This document shows positions 54,988 through 64,000 of a stretch of 64,000 bases of DNA, one piece after another. The DNA lies in NCBI RefSeq assembly GCF_900100395.1, contig NZ_FNFB01000001.1, positions 496,001 to 560,000 on the forward strand, read 5' to 3'. The notes under the pieces were generated by a model. The model searched no databases. It worked only from the letters and a program-made list of their open reading frames with translations, and was not told where the DNA came from. Position 1 is the stretch's first letter. Each line of letters begins with the position of its first letter. A program made the translations under genes and the position numbers. This stretch comes from Nonomuraea maritima (GTDB lineage Bacteria > Actinomycetota > Actinomycetes > Streptosporangiales > Streptosporangiaceae).

Positions 54988-56196
54988 TCACTGGACGGGG
55001 GTTCCTCCACGCCACACCCGCCGCGGCTTGAGGCCGAAGGACCAGGCGAAGGCGCCCTCGTGGTCGGCGTCCCACTGCACGATGTCGGCGAGCCGCCCGG
55101 GCGTGAGGACGCCGCGGTCGGGAGCTCCGAGGACGGTGGCGCCGCCGAGCGTGGCCGCGCGCAGCGCGTCGTTGACGCTCATCCCGAACGCCGACACCGC
55201 CATCGCGATCACCAGGGACATCGAGGTGATGCCGCAGAAGCCGGGGTTGTGGTCGCTGCCGAGCGCGATCTGGACGCCGTGCTTGATCATCTGGCGGACG
55301 GGCGGCAGGTGGCCGCGCTGCAGGGCGGTCGCGGGGCAGACCACGGCGGGCACGCCGTAGCGGGACATGATGGCGATGTCCTCGTCGGACATGTGGTGCA
55401 GGCCGTCGGCGGAGGCGCAGCCGAGCTCGGCGGCGAGCTGGATGGCGCCGCGGCGGCTGTACTGGCCGGCGTGGATGCGCGGCAGCAGGCCCACGTTGCG
55501 GCCCGAGGCGAGCACCCAGCGGGATTCCTCGGTGGTGAAGTGGCCGTCGTCGCAGTAGACGTCGACGCTGTCGGCGCCCGCCGCGGCGGCGTCGGCGCAC
55601 CAGGACCCGACGGTCTCGACGTATTCGCGCTGCCGGCCGAAGTATTCCGGCGGGACCACGTGCGCGGCGAGGAACGTGACGTGCACCCGCGGCATCATCG
55701 GCTCCTTCTCCAGCTCGCGCAGGAGCCGCACGTCGGCGAGCTCGCCGTCGCGGGTGAGGTGGTAGCCGGTCTTGGCCTCGACGGTGGTCGTGCCGCTGAG
55801 GAGCCAGCCGCGCAGCCGCTCGCGCACGCCGTTGCAGAGCGTCCAGGGGTCGGTGCCGCGGGTCACAGTGACGGTGGAGTTGACGCCGCCGCCCGCGGCG
55901 GCGATCGAGGCGGAGGTGGAGCCGCCCGTGCGGATGGCGAGCTCGGCCCAGCGGTTGCCGGCGTAGACAGGGTGGGTGTGGGCGTCGATGAGGCCGGGCG
56001 TGACGAGGGCGCCGCCGAGGTTCTCGACGTGGTCGACGTCGACGATGTCGTCGACGACCCCGGGCACGCTCTGCGGCAGGTCGGGCGCGCGCCCGACCCA
56101 GGCGATGCGGTCGTTGTGCACGAGGATCGCCGCGTTGCTGAGGACCTCGTTGCCGGTCCAGAGGCGGCCGATGTTGGTGAGGAGCCGGACGGTCAC
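54988..56196 (-). CDS. hutI: Imidazolonepropionase
   Basis: A 402-residue amidohydrolase of histidine degradation that opens the imidazolone ring to formiminoglutamate. Metal ligands are in DAHTHPVYAGNR; other landmarks are GTTTVEAKTGYHLTRDGEL, HVTFLAAHVVP and the C-terminal GSDHNPGFCG. No other hut gene is in the window. GTG 56196 is favoured; ATG 56232 is an alternative. Downstream degV follows closely, so read-through is likely. Confidence 0.93.
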   Translation of the reverse strand: MTVRLLTNIGRLWTGNEVLSNAAILVHNDRIAWVGRAPDLPQSVPGVVDDIVDVDHVENLGGALVTPGLIDAHTHPVYAGNRWAELAIRTGGSTSASIAAAGGGVNSTVTVTRGTDPWTLCNGVRERLRGWLLSGTTTVEAKTGYHLTRDGELADVRLLRELEKEPMMPRVHVTFLAAHVVPPEYFGRQREYVETVGSWCADAAAAGADSVDVYCDDGHFTTEESRWVLASGRNVGLLPRIHAGQYSRRGAIQLAAELGCASADGLHHMSDEDIAIMSRYGVPAVVCPATALQRGHLPPVRQMIKHGVQIALGSDHNPGFCGITSMSLVIAMAVSAFGMSVNDALRAATLGGATVLGAPDRGVLTPGRLADIVQWDADHEGAFAWSFGLKPRRVWRGGTPVQ

Positions 56197-56620
56197 CGCA
56201 TCACCACCCAGAATGATCCCCCGTACGGGCACCGAGCCCAGTGCACGGCCCGTGCCGCGCCCACTGAGTCCGCTCCGGGTCCGGACGACATGGGGGGTCT
56301 CCTGCTCTTGTCCGCATCGAGTTGTGCGGGTGACCGTATCGCCGGACCCATGATCCGGCGATTTCAGTTCAGTTACGTTATTTCACATGTTGGGCCGCTG
56401 TACAGGGTTATTCGAAAGAAAGCCCATTGTTCCCAGCTGTCACGCAGCTATGCCCTGCCCCACGGCCTCCGCCGGTGACTTCTGGACCTACAGAACCCGA
56501 ATGCAAAAGCCAGACCAACGTTAGGTCTGGGTAATCCTAGCAATCCAGGCCCGTCGAAACCACTGTCGCTTTTGCGGCATTCTGCGCGCTTTGCGGCGAG
56601 AGCTGCCCCCCATACCGGTA
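56197..56620. other. Intergenic region, relatively AT-rich
   Basis: About 420 bases with no supported gene. The stretch 56350-56580 is lower in GC than the surroundings, and probably holds the hutI promoter; I see no convincing hexamers, tRNA or repeats. Confidence 0.5.
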
Positions 56621-56649
56621 AGTGCCGCCGGCAAGCGACCGGCGGCACT
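56621..56649 (-). terminator. Terminator of hflX
   Basis: AGTGCCGCCGG (56621-56631) pairs with 56639-56649 over 11 bp, loop CAAGCGA, 14 bases after the hflX stop on its strand. Confidence 0.75.
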
Positions 56650-56662
56650 CACAGCTTCGGGA

Positions 56663-58084
56663 TCAGGAGACGCGCTCCACGGGCTTGCCGACCCGCAGCA
56701 GCTCCTGCGACAGGCTCGGCAGGACGCGGGCGTGCAGGACGGTGCCCTCACCCACGTGGTCGATCGACAGCACCTCGCCCTCGGCGTGGGCCCGCGAGAT
56801 CAGGTCACCCCGCTCGTACGGCACCAGCAGATGGACCTCGTGGTCGAGGCGCGGCAGCTGCTCCTCGATGAGCCGCATCAGCTCGGGGATGCCCTTGCCC
56901 GTGCGCGCCGACACCACCACGCTGTCGCGCTCGCGCCGGATGATGCGGTCGATCACCTCGGGGTCGGCCGCGTCGGCCTTGTTGACCACCACGATCTCGG
57001 GCACGCTGAGCGCGCCCTCGATGTCGGCGAACACCTCACGGACCGCCGCGAGCTGTCCCTCGGGGTCGGGGTGGGAGCCGTCGACGACGTGCAGGATCAG
57101 GTCGGCGTCGGCGACCTCCTCCAGCGTCGAGCGGAACGCCTCGACGAGCTGGTGGGGCAGGTGACGGACGAACCCGACGGTGTCGGCGATCGTGAACAGC
57201 CTGCCCTCGGGCGTGCGCGCCTTGCGCACGGTCGGGTCGAGGGTGGCGAACAGCGCGTCCTCCACCAGCACGCCCGCGCCCGTGACGCGGTTGAGCAGCG
57301 AGGACTTGCCGGCGTTGGTGTAGCCCGCGATGGCGACCGCCGGGACCTCGCGCGACTGGCGGGCGTGGCGCTTGGTGTCACGCGCCGTGGACATGCCGCC
57401 GATCTGGCGGCGCAGCTTGGCCATGCGCTCGCGGATGCGGCGGCGGTCGAGCTCGATCTTCGTCTCACCGGGGCCGCGGCCGCCGATGCCGACGCCGCCC
57501 GCGGCGCGTCCGCCGACCTGCCGGGACAGGTTGCCGCCCCAGCCGCGCAGGCGCGGCAGCAGGTACTGCAGCTGCGCCAGCTCGACCTGGGCCTTGCCCT
57601 CGCGGCTCTTGGCGTGCTGGGCGAAGATGTCGAGGATCAGTGCCGTGCGGTCGATGACCTTGACCTTGACGATCTCTTCCAGCTGGCGGAGCTGGCCGGG
57701 GGTCAGCTCGCCGTCGCAGATCACCGTGTCGGCGCCGCTGGCCTCGACGATGTCGCGCACTTCGAGCGCCTTACCCGAGCCGATGTAGGTGGCCGGGTCG
57801 GGCCGCTGACGGCGCTGGACGAGCCCGTCGAGCACCTGGGATCCGGCCGTCTCGGCCAGCAGCTTCAGCTCCAGCAGGGAGTTGTCGGCGTCCTCGGCCG
57901 TGCCTGTGGTCCAGACGCCGACGAGGACGACCCGCTCGAGCCGCAGCTTCCGGTACTCGACCTCGGTGATGTCCTCAAGCTCGGTGGAGAGGCCGGCCAC
58001 GCGCCGAAGCGCCTGGCGTTCCTCAAGGTCGAAGTCGCCGGTCTCGAACTCGTCGAGCGGGGTGTAATCGCGCATACGTGTCAT
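56663..58084 (-). CDS. hflX: GTPase HflX
   Basis: A 473-residue ribosome-splitting GTPase. The N-terminal HflX domain has TYIGSGKALEVRDIV and GPGETKIELDRRRIRERMAK. The G domain has GYTNAGKSSLLNRV, DTVGFVRHLPH and VNKAD. The ATG 58084 is tentative; 58075 and 58153 are other options, as an actinobacterial N-terminal extension is variable. Confidence 0.95.
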   Translation of the reverse strand: MTRMRDYTPLDEFETGDFDLEERQALRRVAGLSTELEDITEVEYRKLRLERVVLVGVWTTGTAEDADNSLLELKLLAETAGSQVLDGLVQRRQRPDPATYIGSGKALEVRDIVEASGADTVICDGELTPGQLRQLEEIVKVKVIDRTALILDIFAQHAKSREGKAQVELAQLQYLLPRLRGWGGNLSRQVGGRAAGGVGIGGRGPGETKIELDRRRIRERMAKLRRQIGGMSTARDTKRHARQSREVPAVAIAGYTNAGKSSLLNRVTGAGVLVEDALFATLDPTVRKARTPEGRLFTIADTVGFVRHLPHQLVEAFRSTLEEVADADLILHVVDGSHPDPEGQLAAVREVFADIEGALSVPEIVVVNKADAADPEVIDRIIRRERDSVVVSARTGKGIPELMRLIEEQLPRLDHEVHLLVPYERGDLISRAHAEGEVLSIDHVGEGTVLHARVLPSLSQELLRVGKPVERVS

Positions 58085-58179
58085 CTCTATGTAGGGAACG
58101 TCTGGACACCTCAGTGTCTTCCCCACGATGGTGGCAGACAGCCACGGGCGCAATCACCTCGTTATTGGCGAGGTCGATG

Positions 58180-58872
58180 TCATGCGGGCGACACCGTGAC
58201 GTCGCCCGCTCCGGCCGACACCGAGATCTTGCGCGGGGAGGCGTCGTCCTTCCGCACCGAGACCGCCGTGTCGCCCACGGCCGCCTCGGTGCGGACCGCG
58301 TACGGGCCGACGTCGGGAACGGCGAGCTGGACGTCGCCGGCGCCGGTGGTCAGCTCGACGGCGTCGGGCGCGGAGACGTACCTGAGCTCGATGTCGCCCG
58401 TCCCTGTCTCGGCGGTCACCTTCCTCCCGGCGAGGTCGGCGGCGTCGACGTTGCCCGAGCCGACGGACAGGGCGAGGTCGCCGCTCAGCCCGCGCAGCGT
58501 GAGGTCGCCCGCGCCACTCTGCAGGTCGAGCGCCAGGCCCTTGGGCACCTGGATCTCGTAGTCGACGCCGCAGCTCCAGGCGGGCGGGCAGCGGTAGCCG
58601 ATGACGAGCGCGGCGCCCTCCACCTTGTGCTCCGTCTCGGGCCTGGCATCGCCGCGCCAGTGCAGGCGTTCGATCACGTGTACGGCGCCGTCCCCGGTCT
58701 CGGTGATCTTCGCGTCGCCGGCGCCGTTGCGCAGCCGCAGGACGCCGACCTGCTCCTTGACCTCGTACGACACCGTGTCCTGCCGGCTCGGGGCGACTAT
58801 GCCGGATGACCCGCAGGCCGTCAGGGAAACGGCGCAGGCCAGCAGACCGGCCGCGATCAGGCTCTTTCTCAT
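58180..58872 (-). CDS. DUF4097 beta-helix lipoprotein
   Basis: A 230-residue lipoprotein (lipobox VSLTACG) with a repetitive beta-strand body. GAGD/GTGD turns recur at roughly 20-residue spacing (LQSGAGDLTLRG, ETGTGDIELRY, TTGAGDVQLA, SAGAGDVTVS), matching the DUF4097/DUF2807 putative adhesin fold. The function is unknown. GAGG lies 9 bases before ATG 58872. Confidence 0.82.
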   Translation of the reverse strand: MRKSLIAAGLLACAVSLTACGSSGIVAPSRQDTVSYEVKEQVGVLRLRNGAGDAKITETGDGAVHVIERLHWRGDARPETEHKVEGAALVIGYRCPPAWSCGVDYEIQVPKGLALDLQSGAGDLTLRGLSGDLALSVGSGNVDAADLAGRKVTAETGTGDIELRYVSAPDAVELTTGAGDVQLAVPDVGPYAVRTEAAVGDTAVSVRKDDASPRKISVSAGAGDVTVSPA

Positions 58873-58997
58873 GCGGGAAATCCTCGCGCGGCATGACCCG
58901 CCCCGCATCGGGGATGACCCGGACGACTCCCCGAGGCAACCCGCCTTTGACCCGGTATGGGCGGCGGAGTAGCGTCATTTCCACAATCCAGAATTCA

Positions 58998-59016
58998 TTT
59001 TCCATCAGGTGGAAAA
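58998..59016 (+). promoter_or_regulatory. Inverted repeat before aceB, possible operator
   Basis: TTTTCCA-TCAGG-TGGAAAA lies 10 bases before the aceB ATG, after a TAGCGT -10-like box (about 58970-58975). IclR-type regulators of glyoxylate genes often use TTCCA/TGGAA half-sites, so this may be such an operator. The regulator is not in the window. Confidence 0.5.
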
Positions 59017-59025
59017 GAGGAGCTC

Positions 59026-60603
<1,578 letters not shown>

Positions 60604-60637
60604 CAAAGGTGAATAAGCTGAAAAAGGGGGATCGGTG

Positions 60638-62074
60638 ATGGATGAACTGATCGCGGCACTGCACTCGTTGCTGCCTGCAGACTCGGTGATCACCGATCCC
60701 GTCCGTCTGCGCACGTACGAGTGCGACGGCCTCACCTACCACCGGGCGACCCCCGGCGTGGTCGTGCTCCCCGAGACCGCCGAGCAGATCGCCCGCGTCG
60801 TCCGCCTGTGCAACGACTTCGGCGTGCCGTTCGTGGCGCGCGGGTCAGGCACGGGCCTGTCCGGAGGCGCGCTGCCGCGCGAGGACGGCGTGCTCGTCGT
60901 CACCGCGAAGATGCGCCGGATCCTGGAGATCGACCTCCCCAACCGCCGGGCCGTGGTGGAGCCGGGGGTGACCAACCTGGCGATCACCGAGGCCGTCCGC
61001 GACCAGGGCTACTACTACGCCCCCGACCCCTCCAGCCAGCAGGTCTGCTCGATCGGCGGCAACGTCGCCGAGAACTCCGGCGGCGCCCACTGCCTGAAGT
61101 ACGGCTTCACCGTCAACCACGTCGAGGCCTGCGAGATCGTCACCCCCGAAGGCGACCTGGTCACCCTCGACCGCATGGACCCCGGCTACGACCTGCTGGG
61201 GGCGTTCATCGGCTCGGAGGGCACGCTGGGCATCGCCACCAAGATCACCGTACGGCTGAGCCGTACGCCTGAGGCCGTGACCACGGTGCTGGCCGCGTTC
61301 GAGAGCATCGAGCAGGGCGGGCAGGCCGTCTCGGCGATCATCGGCGCGGGCATCGTCCCCGCCGCGATCGAGATGATGGACGCGCTCAGCATCGAGGCCG
61401 CCGAGGCCGCGGTCGCGTGCGCCTACCCCGCGGGCGCGGGGGCGGTGCTGATCGTCGAGCTGGACGGCCCGGCCGCCGAGGTCGAGCAGCAGTTCGCCCG
61501 GCTGCGGGAGATCTGCTCGGCGGCGTTCGAGCTGCGCGTGGCCGCCGGCCCGGCCGAGCGGGCGGCGATCTGGAAGGGCCGCAAGTCGGCGTTCGCCGCC
61601 GTGGGACGGATCAGCCCCGCCTACATCGTGCAGGACGGCGTGGTGCCGCGTACGTCGCTGCCCGCGGTGCTGGCGGCCATCGACCGGCTCTCGCGGGAGC
61701 ACCGGATCAGGGTGGCCAACGTCTTCCACGCCGGCGACGGCAACCTGCACCCGCTGGTGCTGTTCGACGACGGGACGCCCGGCGAGGGCGAGCGCGCCGA
61801 GGTCGTCTCGGGCGCGATCCTCGACCTGTGCATCGAGCACGGCGGCTCCATCACCGGCGAGCACGGCGTCGGCGTCGACAAGTCGCGTTACATGCCCAGG
61901 ATGTTCGGCGCGGACGACCTCGACACCATGCAGCTCGTCCGGTGCGCGTTCGACCCCCGGGGGCTCTCCAACCCGGGCAAGGTGTTCCCCACGCCGCGGC
62001 TGTGCGGCGAGGTGCCGGGCGTGCGCAAGGGCGTGCACCCCCTGGTCGAGTCAGGGAAGGCGGAGCAGTTCTGA
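60638..62074 (+). CDS. glcD: Glycolate oxidase subunit GlcD (FAD-linked)
   Basis: A 478-residue FAD_binding_4 oxidase. The FAD site is VPFVARGSGTGLSGGALPRE then CSIGGNVAENSGGAHCLKYG, and the C-terminal domain has NVFHAGDGNLHPLVLFDD and GSITGEHGVGVDKSRYMPRM. It oxidises glycolate (or a related 2-hydroxyacid) to glyoxylate. ATG 60638 is 7 bases after GGGGG; GTG 60635 is adjacent. It overlaps glcE by one base. Confidence 0.93.
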   Translation: MDELIAALHSLLPADSVITDPVRLRTYECDGLTYHRATPGVVVLPETAEQIARVVRLCNDFGVPFVARGSGTGLSGGALPREDGVLVVTAKMRRILEIDLPNRRAVVEPGVTNLAITEAVRDQGYYYAPDPSSQQVCSIGGNVAENSGGAHCLKYGFTVNHVEACEIVTPEGDLVTLDRMDPGYDLLGAFIGSEGTLGIATKITVRLSRTPEAVTTVLAAFESIEQGGQAVSAIIGAGIVPAAIEMMDALSIEAAEAAVACAYPAGAGAVLIVELDGPAAEVEQQFARLREICSAAFELRVAAGPAERAAIWKGRKSAFAAVGRISPAYIVQDGVVPRTSLPAVLAAIDRLSREHRIRVANVFHAGDGNLHPLVLFDDGTPGEGERAEVVSGAILDLCIEHGGSITGEHGVGVDKSRYMPRMFGADDLDTMQLVRCAFDPRGLSNPGKVFPTPRLCGEVPGVRKGVHPLVESGKAEQF

Positions 62075-63231
62075 TGACGCTGGCGCAGATCGGCGTGGAC
62101 GTCCGGCAGGCCGGCCAGGGCGACGCGGTGCGCGGGGTCGTCCCCCGCTGGGTCGCGCTGCCCACGTCCGTCGAGGAGATCGCGGCGGTGCTGCGCGCCT
62201 GCGCCGAGCAGGACCTCGCGGTGACGCCCGCTGGCGGGCGCACGAAGCTCGGCTGGGCGGCGTCCCCCGAGCGCTGCGACGTGCTGCTCGACCTCAGCCG
62301 CATGGACGCCCTGCTGGAGCACGCCGCGGGCGACCTGGTGGTCCGCGCGCAGGCCGGGCTGCCCATGGACGCCCTGGCGGCCGCGCTGGCGGACAAGGGG
62401 CAGGAACTCGCGCTCGACGTGCCGCCCGGCTGGGGCGCGACGGTGGGCGGCACCCTGGCCGCCGGGCTCGCCGGGCCGCGCGCGTTCCGCTACGGCACCG
62501 CCCGCGACCTGCTCATCGGCGTCACGGTCGTGCTCGCCGACGGCACGATCGCGCGCTCCGGCGGCAAGGTGGTGAAGAACGTCGCAGGCTACGACCTCGG
62601 CAAGCTCTTCACCGGCTCGTACGGCACCCTCGGGGTCATCGCGGAGGCCACGTTCCGGCTGCACCCGCTGCCGGCCGGGCGGCGCTGGGTCGTCGCGGAG
62701 CCGGACGCCGCCGAGGTGCCCGCCGTGGCGGCGGCGCTGGCGACGGCGCAGGCCGAGCCGAGCGCGGTCGAGGTGGACCGGCCCCGTCAGGACGGCCCGG
62801 TCGCGCTGGCCGCGCTGGTGGAGGGCACGGCGGCAGAGGCCAGGGCCGAGGCGCTGCGCGAGATCGTCGGCTCCGGCACGGTGACCGCCGAGCCGCCCGC
62901 GTGGTGGGGGCGCATCCCGCCCGGTGAGACGCTGGCCGAGGCGCGGTTCCCCCCGGCTGCCACCGGCGCGGTGCTGGAGGCGGCCGGCACGGCGCTGCGC
63001 GGCTCCCCCGTGTCGGGCCGGATGCTGCTGGCGACGGACGAGAGGCTCGGGGTGTCCACGCTGCGCAAGGCGGTGGAGGAGCACGGCGGCCGGGTGGTCG
63101 TGCTGAGGACGCCGGACGACGACGTCGACAGGTGGGGGCAGGTCAGCGCGCTCGGGCTGATGCGGCGGGTCAAGGAACGGTTCGATCCCGGGCGCAGGAT
63201 GTCTCCCGGCCGGTTCGTCGGAGGTCTGTAA
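62074..63231 (+). CDS. glcE: Glycolate oxidase FAD-binding subunit GlcE
   Basis: A 385-residue FAD-binding protein. It shows VTPAGGRTKLGWA, GATVGGTLAAGLAGPRAFRY and SGGKVVKNVAGYDLGKLFTG, the signature of GlcE. It begins on the glcD stop (TGATG) and ends on the glcF start (TAATG), so all three subunits are translationally coupled. Confidence 0.93.
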   Translation: MTLAQIGVDVRQAGQGDAVRGVVPRWVALPTSVEEIAAVLRACAEQDLAVTPAGGRTKLGWAASPERCDVLLDLSRMDALLEHAAGDLVVRAQAGLPMDALAAALADKGQELALDVPPGWGATVGGTLAAGLAGPRAFRYGTARDLLIGVTVVLADGTIARSGGKVVKNVAGYDLGKLFTGSYGTLGVIAEATFRLHPLPAGRRWVVAEPDAAEVPAVAAALATAQAEPSAVEVDRPRQDGPVALAALVEGTAAEARAEALREIVGSGTVTAEPPAWWGRIPPGETLAEARFPPAATGAVLEAAGTALRGSPVSGRMLLATDERLGVSTLRKAVEEHGGRVVVLRTPDDDVDRWGQVSALGLMRRVKERFDPGRRMSPGRFVGGL

Positions 63232-64000
63232 TGGATCCGAAGCTGATCAACGACTGCGTGCACTGCGGGTTCTGCCTGCCGACGTGCCCGACGTACGTGC
63301 TCTGGGGCGAGGAGATGGACTCGCCGCGCGGACGGATCCACCTCATGAGCCAGCACGTCGAGGGCACCCCCATGACGCCCGAGATGGCCGGGCACTTCGA
63401 CGCCTGCCTGGGCTGCATGGCGTGCGTCACGGCGTGCCCGTCCGGGGTGCAATACGACCGGCTGATCGAGCAGACGCGCGTGGTGGTCGAGCAGGAGTAC
63501 GAACGTCCGCCGCAGGAGCGGGCCGTGCGCGGGATCGTGTTCAGCCTGTTCCCCTACCCGCGCCGGCTGCGGATGCTGCGGCCGACGATGGGGCTGGCCA
63601 GGCGGATGGCGTCGTTCCTCACCCGGGTGAACCCGAGCCTCGGCGCGATGACCGCGCTCGCTCCCCGCGTGGAGCGCCGCGAGCGGCTGCCACGCGTCGT
63701 CAAGGCGAGGGGCGAGCGCCGGGCCGTGGTCGGGATGCTTCTCGGCTGCGTGCAGCGGGAGTTCTTCCCGCAGGTCAACGCGGCCACCGCACGGGTGCTG
63801 TCGATGGAGGGCTGCGACGTGGTCATCCCGCCTGGGCAGGGCTGCTGCGGGGCGCTCAGCGTGCACTCCGGCCTGGACAAGCAGGCCAGGCGGCTGGCGA
63901 GCCGGACGGTGCGGACGTTCCGCAAGGCCGGGGTCGACACCGTGGTGGTCAACGCCGCCGGCTGCGGCTCCTCCATGAAGGAGTACGCCGACCTGCTCGG
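63231..64000 (+). CDS. glcF: Glycolate oxidase iron-sulfur subunit GlcF, N-terminal part
   Basis: The first 256 residues are visible; the gene runs past the window. Two 4Fe-4S motifs, CVHCGFCLPTCP (residue 9) and CLGCMACVTACP (residue 60), and a CCG-domain segment GCCGALSVHSG (near 206) identify GlcF. It passes electrons from GlcD/E to the quinone pool or another acceptor. ATG overlaps the glcE stop. Confidence 0.93.
   Translation, partial: MDPKLINDCVHCGFCLPTCPTYVLWGEEMDSPRGRIHLMSQHVEGTPMTPEMAGHFDACLGCMACVTACPSGVQYDRLIEQTRVVVEQEYERPPQERAVRGIVFSLFPYPRRLRMLRPTMGLARRMASFLTRVNPSLGAMTALAPRVERRERLPRVVKARGERRAVVGMLLGCVQREFFPQVNAATARVLSMEGCDVVIPPGQGCCGALSVHSGLDKQARRLASRTVRTFRKAGVDTVVVNAAGCGSSMKEYADLL

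Noticed and set aside
56340..56560. tRNA or phage attachment site in the AT-richer gap before hflX
   Set aside because: No cloverleaf or T-loop sequence could be found on either strand.

Overview
The window is about 64 kb of high-GC DNA, roughly 70% by eye, with dense genes, many GTG starts and frequent 4-bp start/stop overlaps. It comes from an actinomycete chromosome. The gene content (urease ABCFGD, a leucine-rich leaderless leuA leader, an HrcA/CIRCE circuit, paired DUF6297/ABC genes) fits a filamentous actinomycete. Streptosporangiaceae such as Nonomuraea is my guess from general style, not a demonstrated placement.

Layout. 0-5.6 kb: end of an amino-acid permease, an acetamidase/formamidase, a secreted trypsin-like protease, and a three-gene minus-strand operon (YrdB-like membrane protein, NAD-dependent epimerase, Gfo/Idh oxidoreductase). 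A divergent TetR gene faces that operon across two copies of one palindromic operator. 5.7-8.8 kb: leuA behind a 14-codon Leu-rich leader peptide, then ddaH and a DUF2630 gene on a compact divergent leaderless promoter pair. 8.9-13.8 kb: a KgtP-like MFS carrier, an OmpR/HK two-component pair, a Tat lipoprotein of the TAXI family without a TRAP permease, and a Mut7-C RNase-domain protein. 13.9-18.9 kb: the urease operon ureABCFGD and a small membrane protein.

18.9-56 kb, minus strand: a housekeeping block. In transcription order it reads degV, comEA, comEC, holA, lepA, hemW, hrcA, dnaJ, rsmE, HIT protein, phoH, ybeY, CNNM/CBS hemolysin-like gene, lipoprotein, cytidine-deaminase-like gene, NUDIX, era, with rpsT on the plus strand. 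This order matches my recollection of other actinobacterial genomes. Accessory genes interrupt it: an ECF sigma with a Pro/Thr-rich membrane partner; a GH18 chitinase; a NarL-type two-component system; an ABC exporter; a MerR/TipAS regulator; a GNAT; a second GH18-like protein; an IS21 istB fragment; and a PrmC-like methyltransferase. An IS200/IS605-type remnant (tnpB 3' end and right-end hairpin) lies between the lipoprotein and the CBS protein.

56-64 kb: hutI (next to degV), hflX, a DUF4097 lipoprotein, and a glyoxylate/glycolate operon aceB-glcD-glcE-glcF, cut by the window end. Glycolate oxidase makes glyoxylate and malate synthase condenses it with acetyl-CoA.

Most notable observations: the leuA attenuator; the paired TetR operator; a 25-bp perfect palindrome before the chitinase; a ureF gene with no ATG, GTG or TTG near its conserved start; the IS605 remnant that may keep an omega-RNA scaffold; and a 48-54 kb hotspot of tandem repeats and low-complexity insertions in and around comEC, comEA and degV. 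Many genes start 6-7 nt after a TANNNT -10 box, which indicates leaderless transcripts. I saw no CRISPR array, rRNA, tRNA, prophage or biosynthetic gene cluster.
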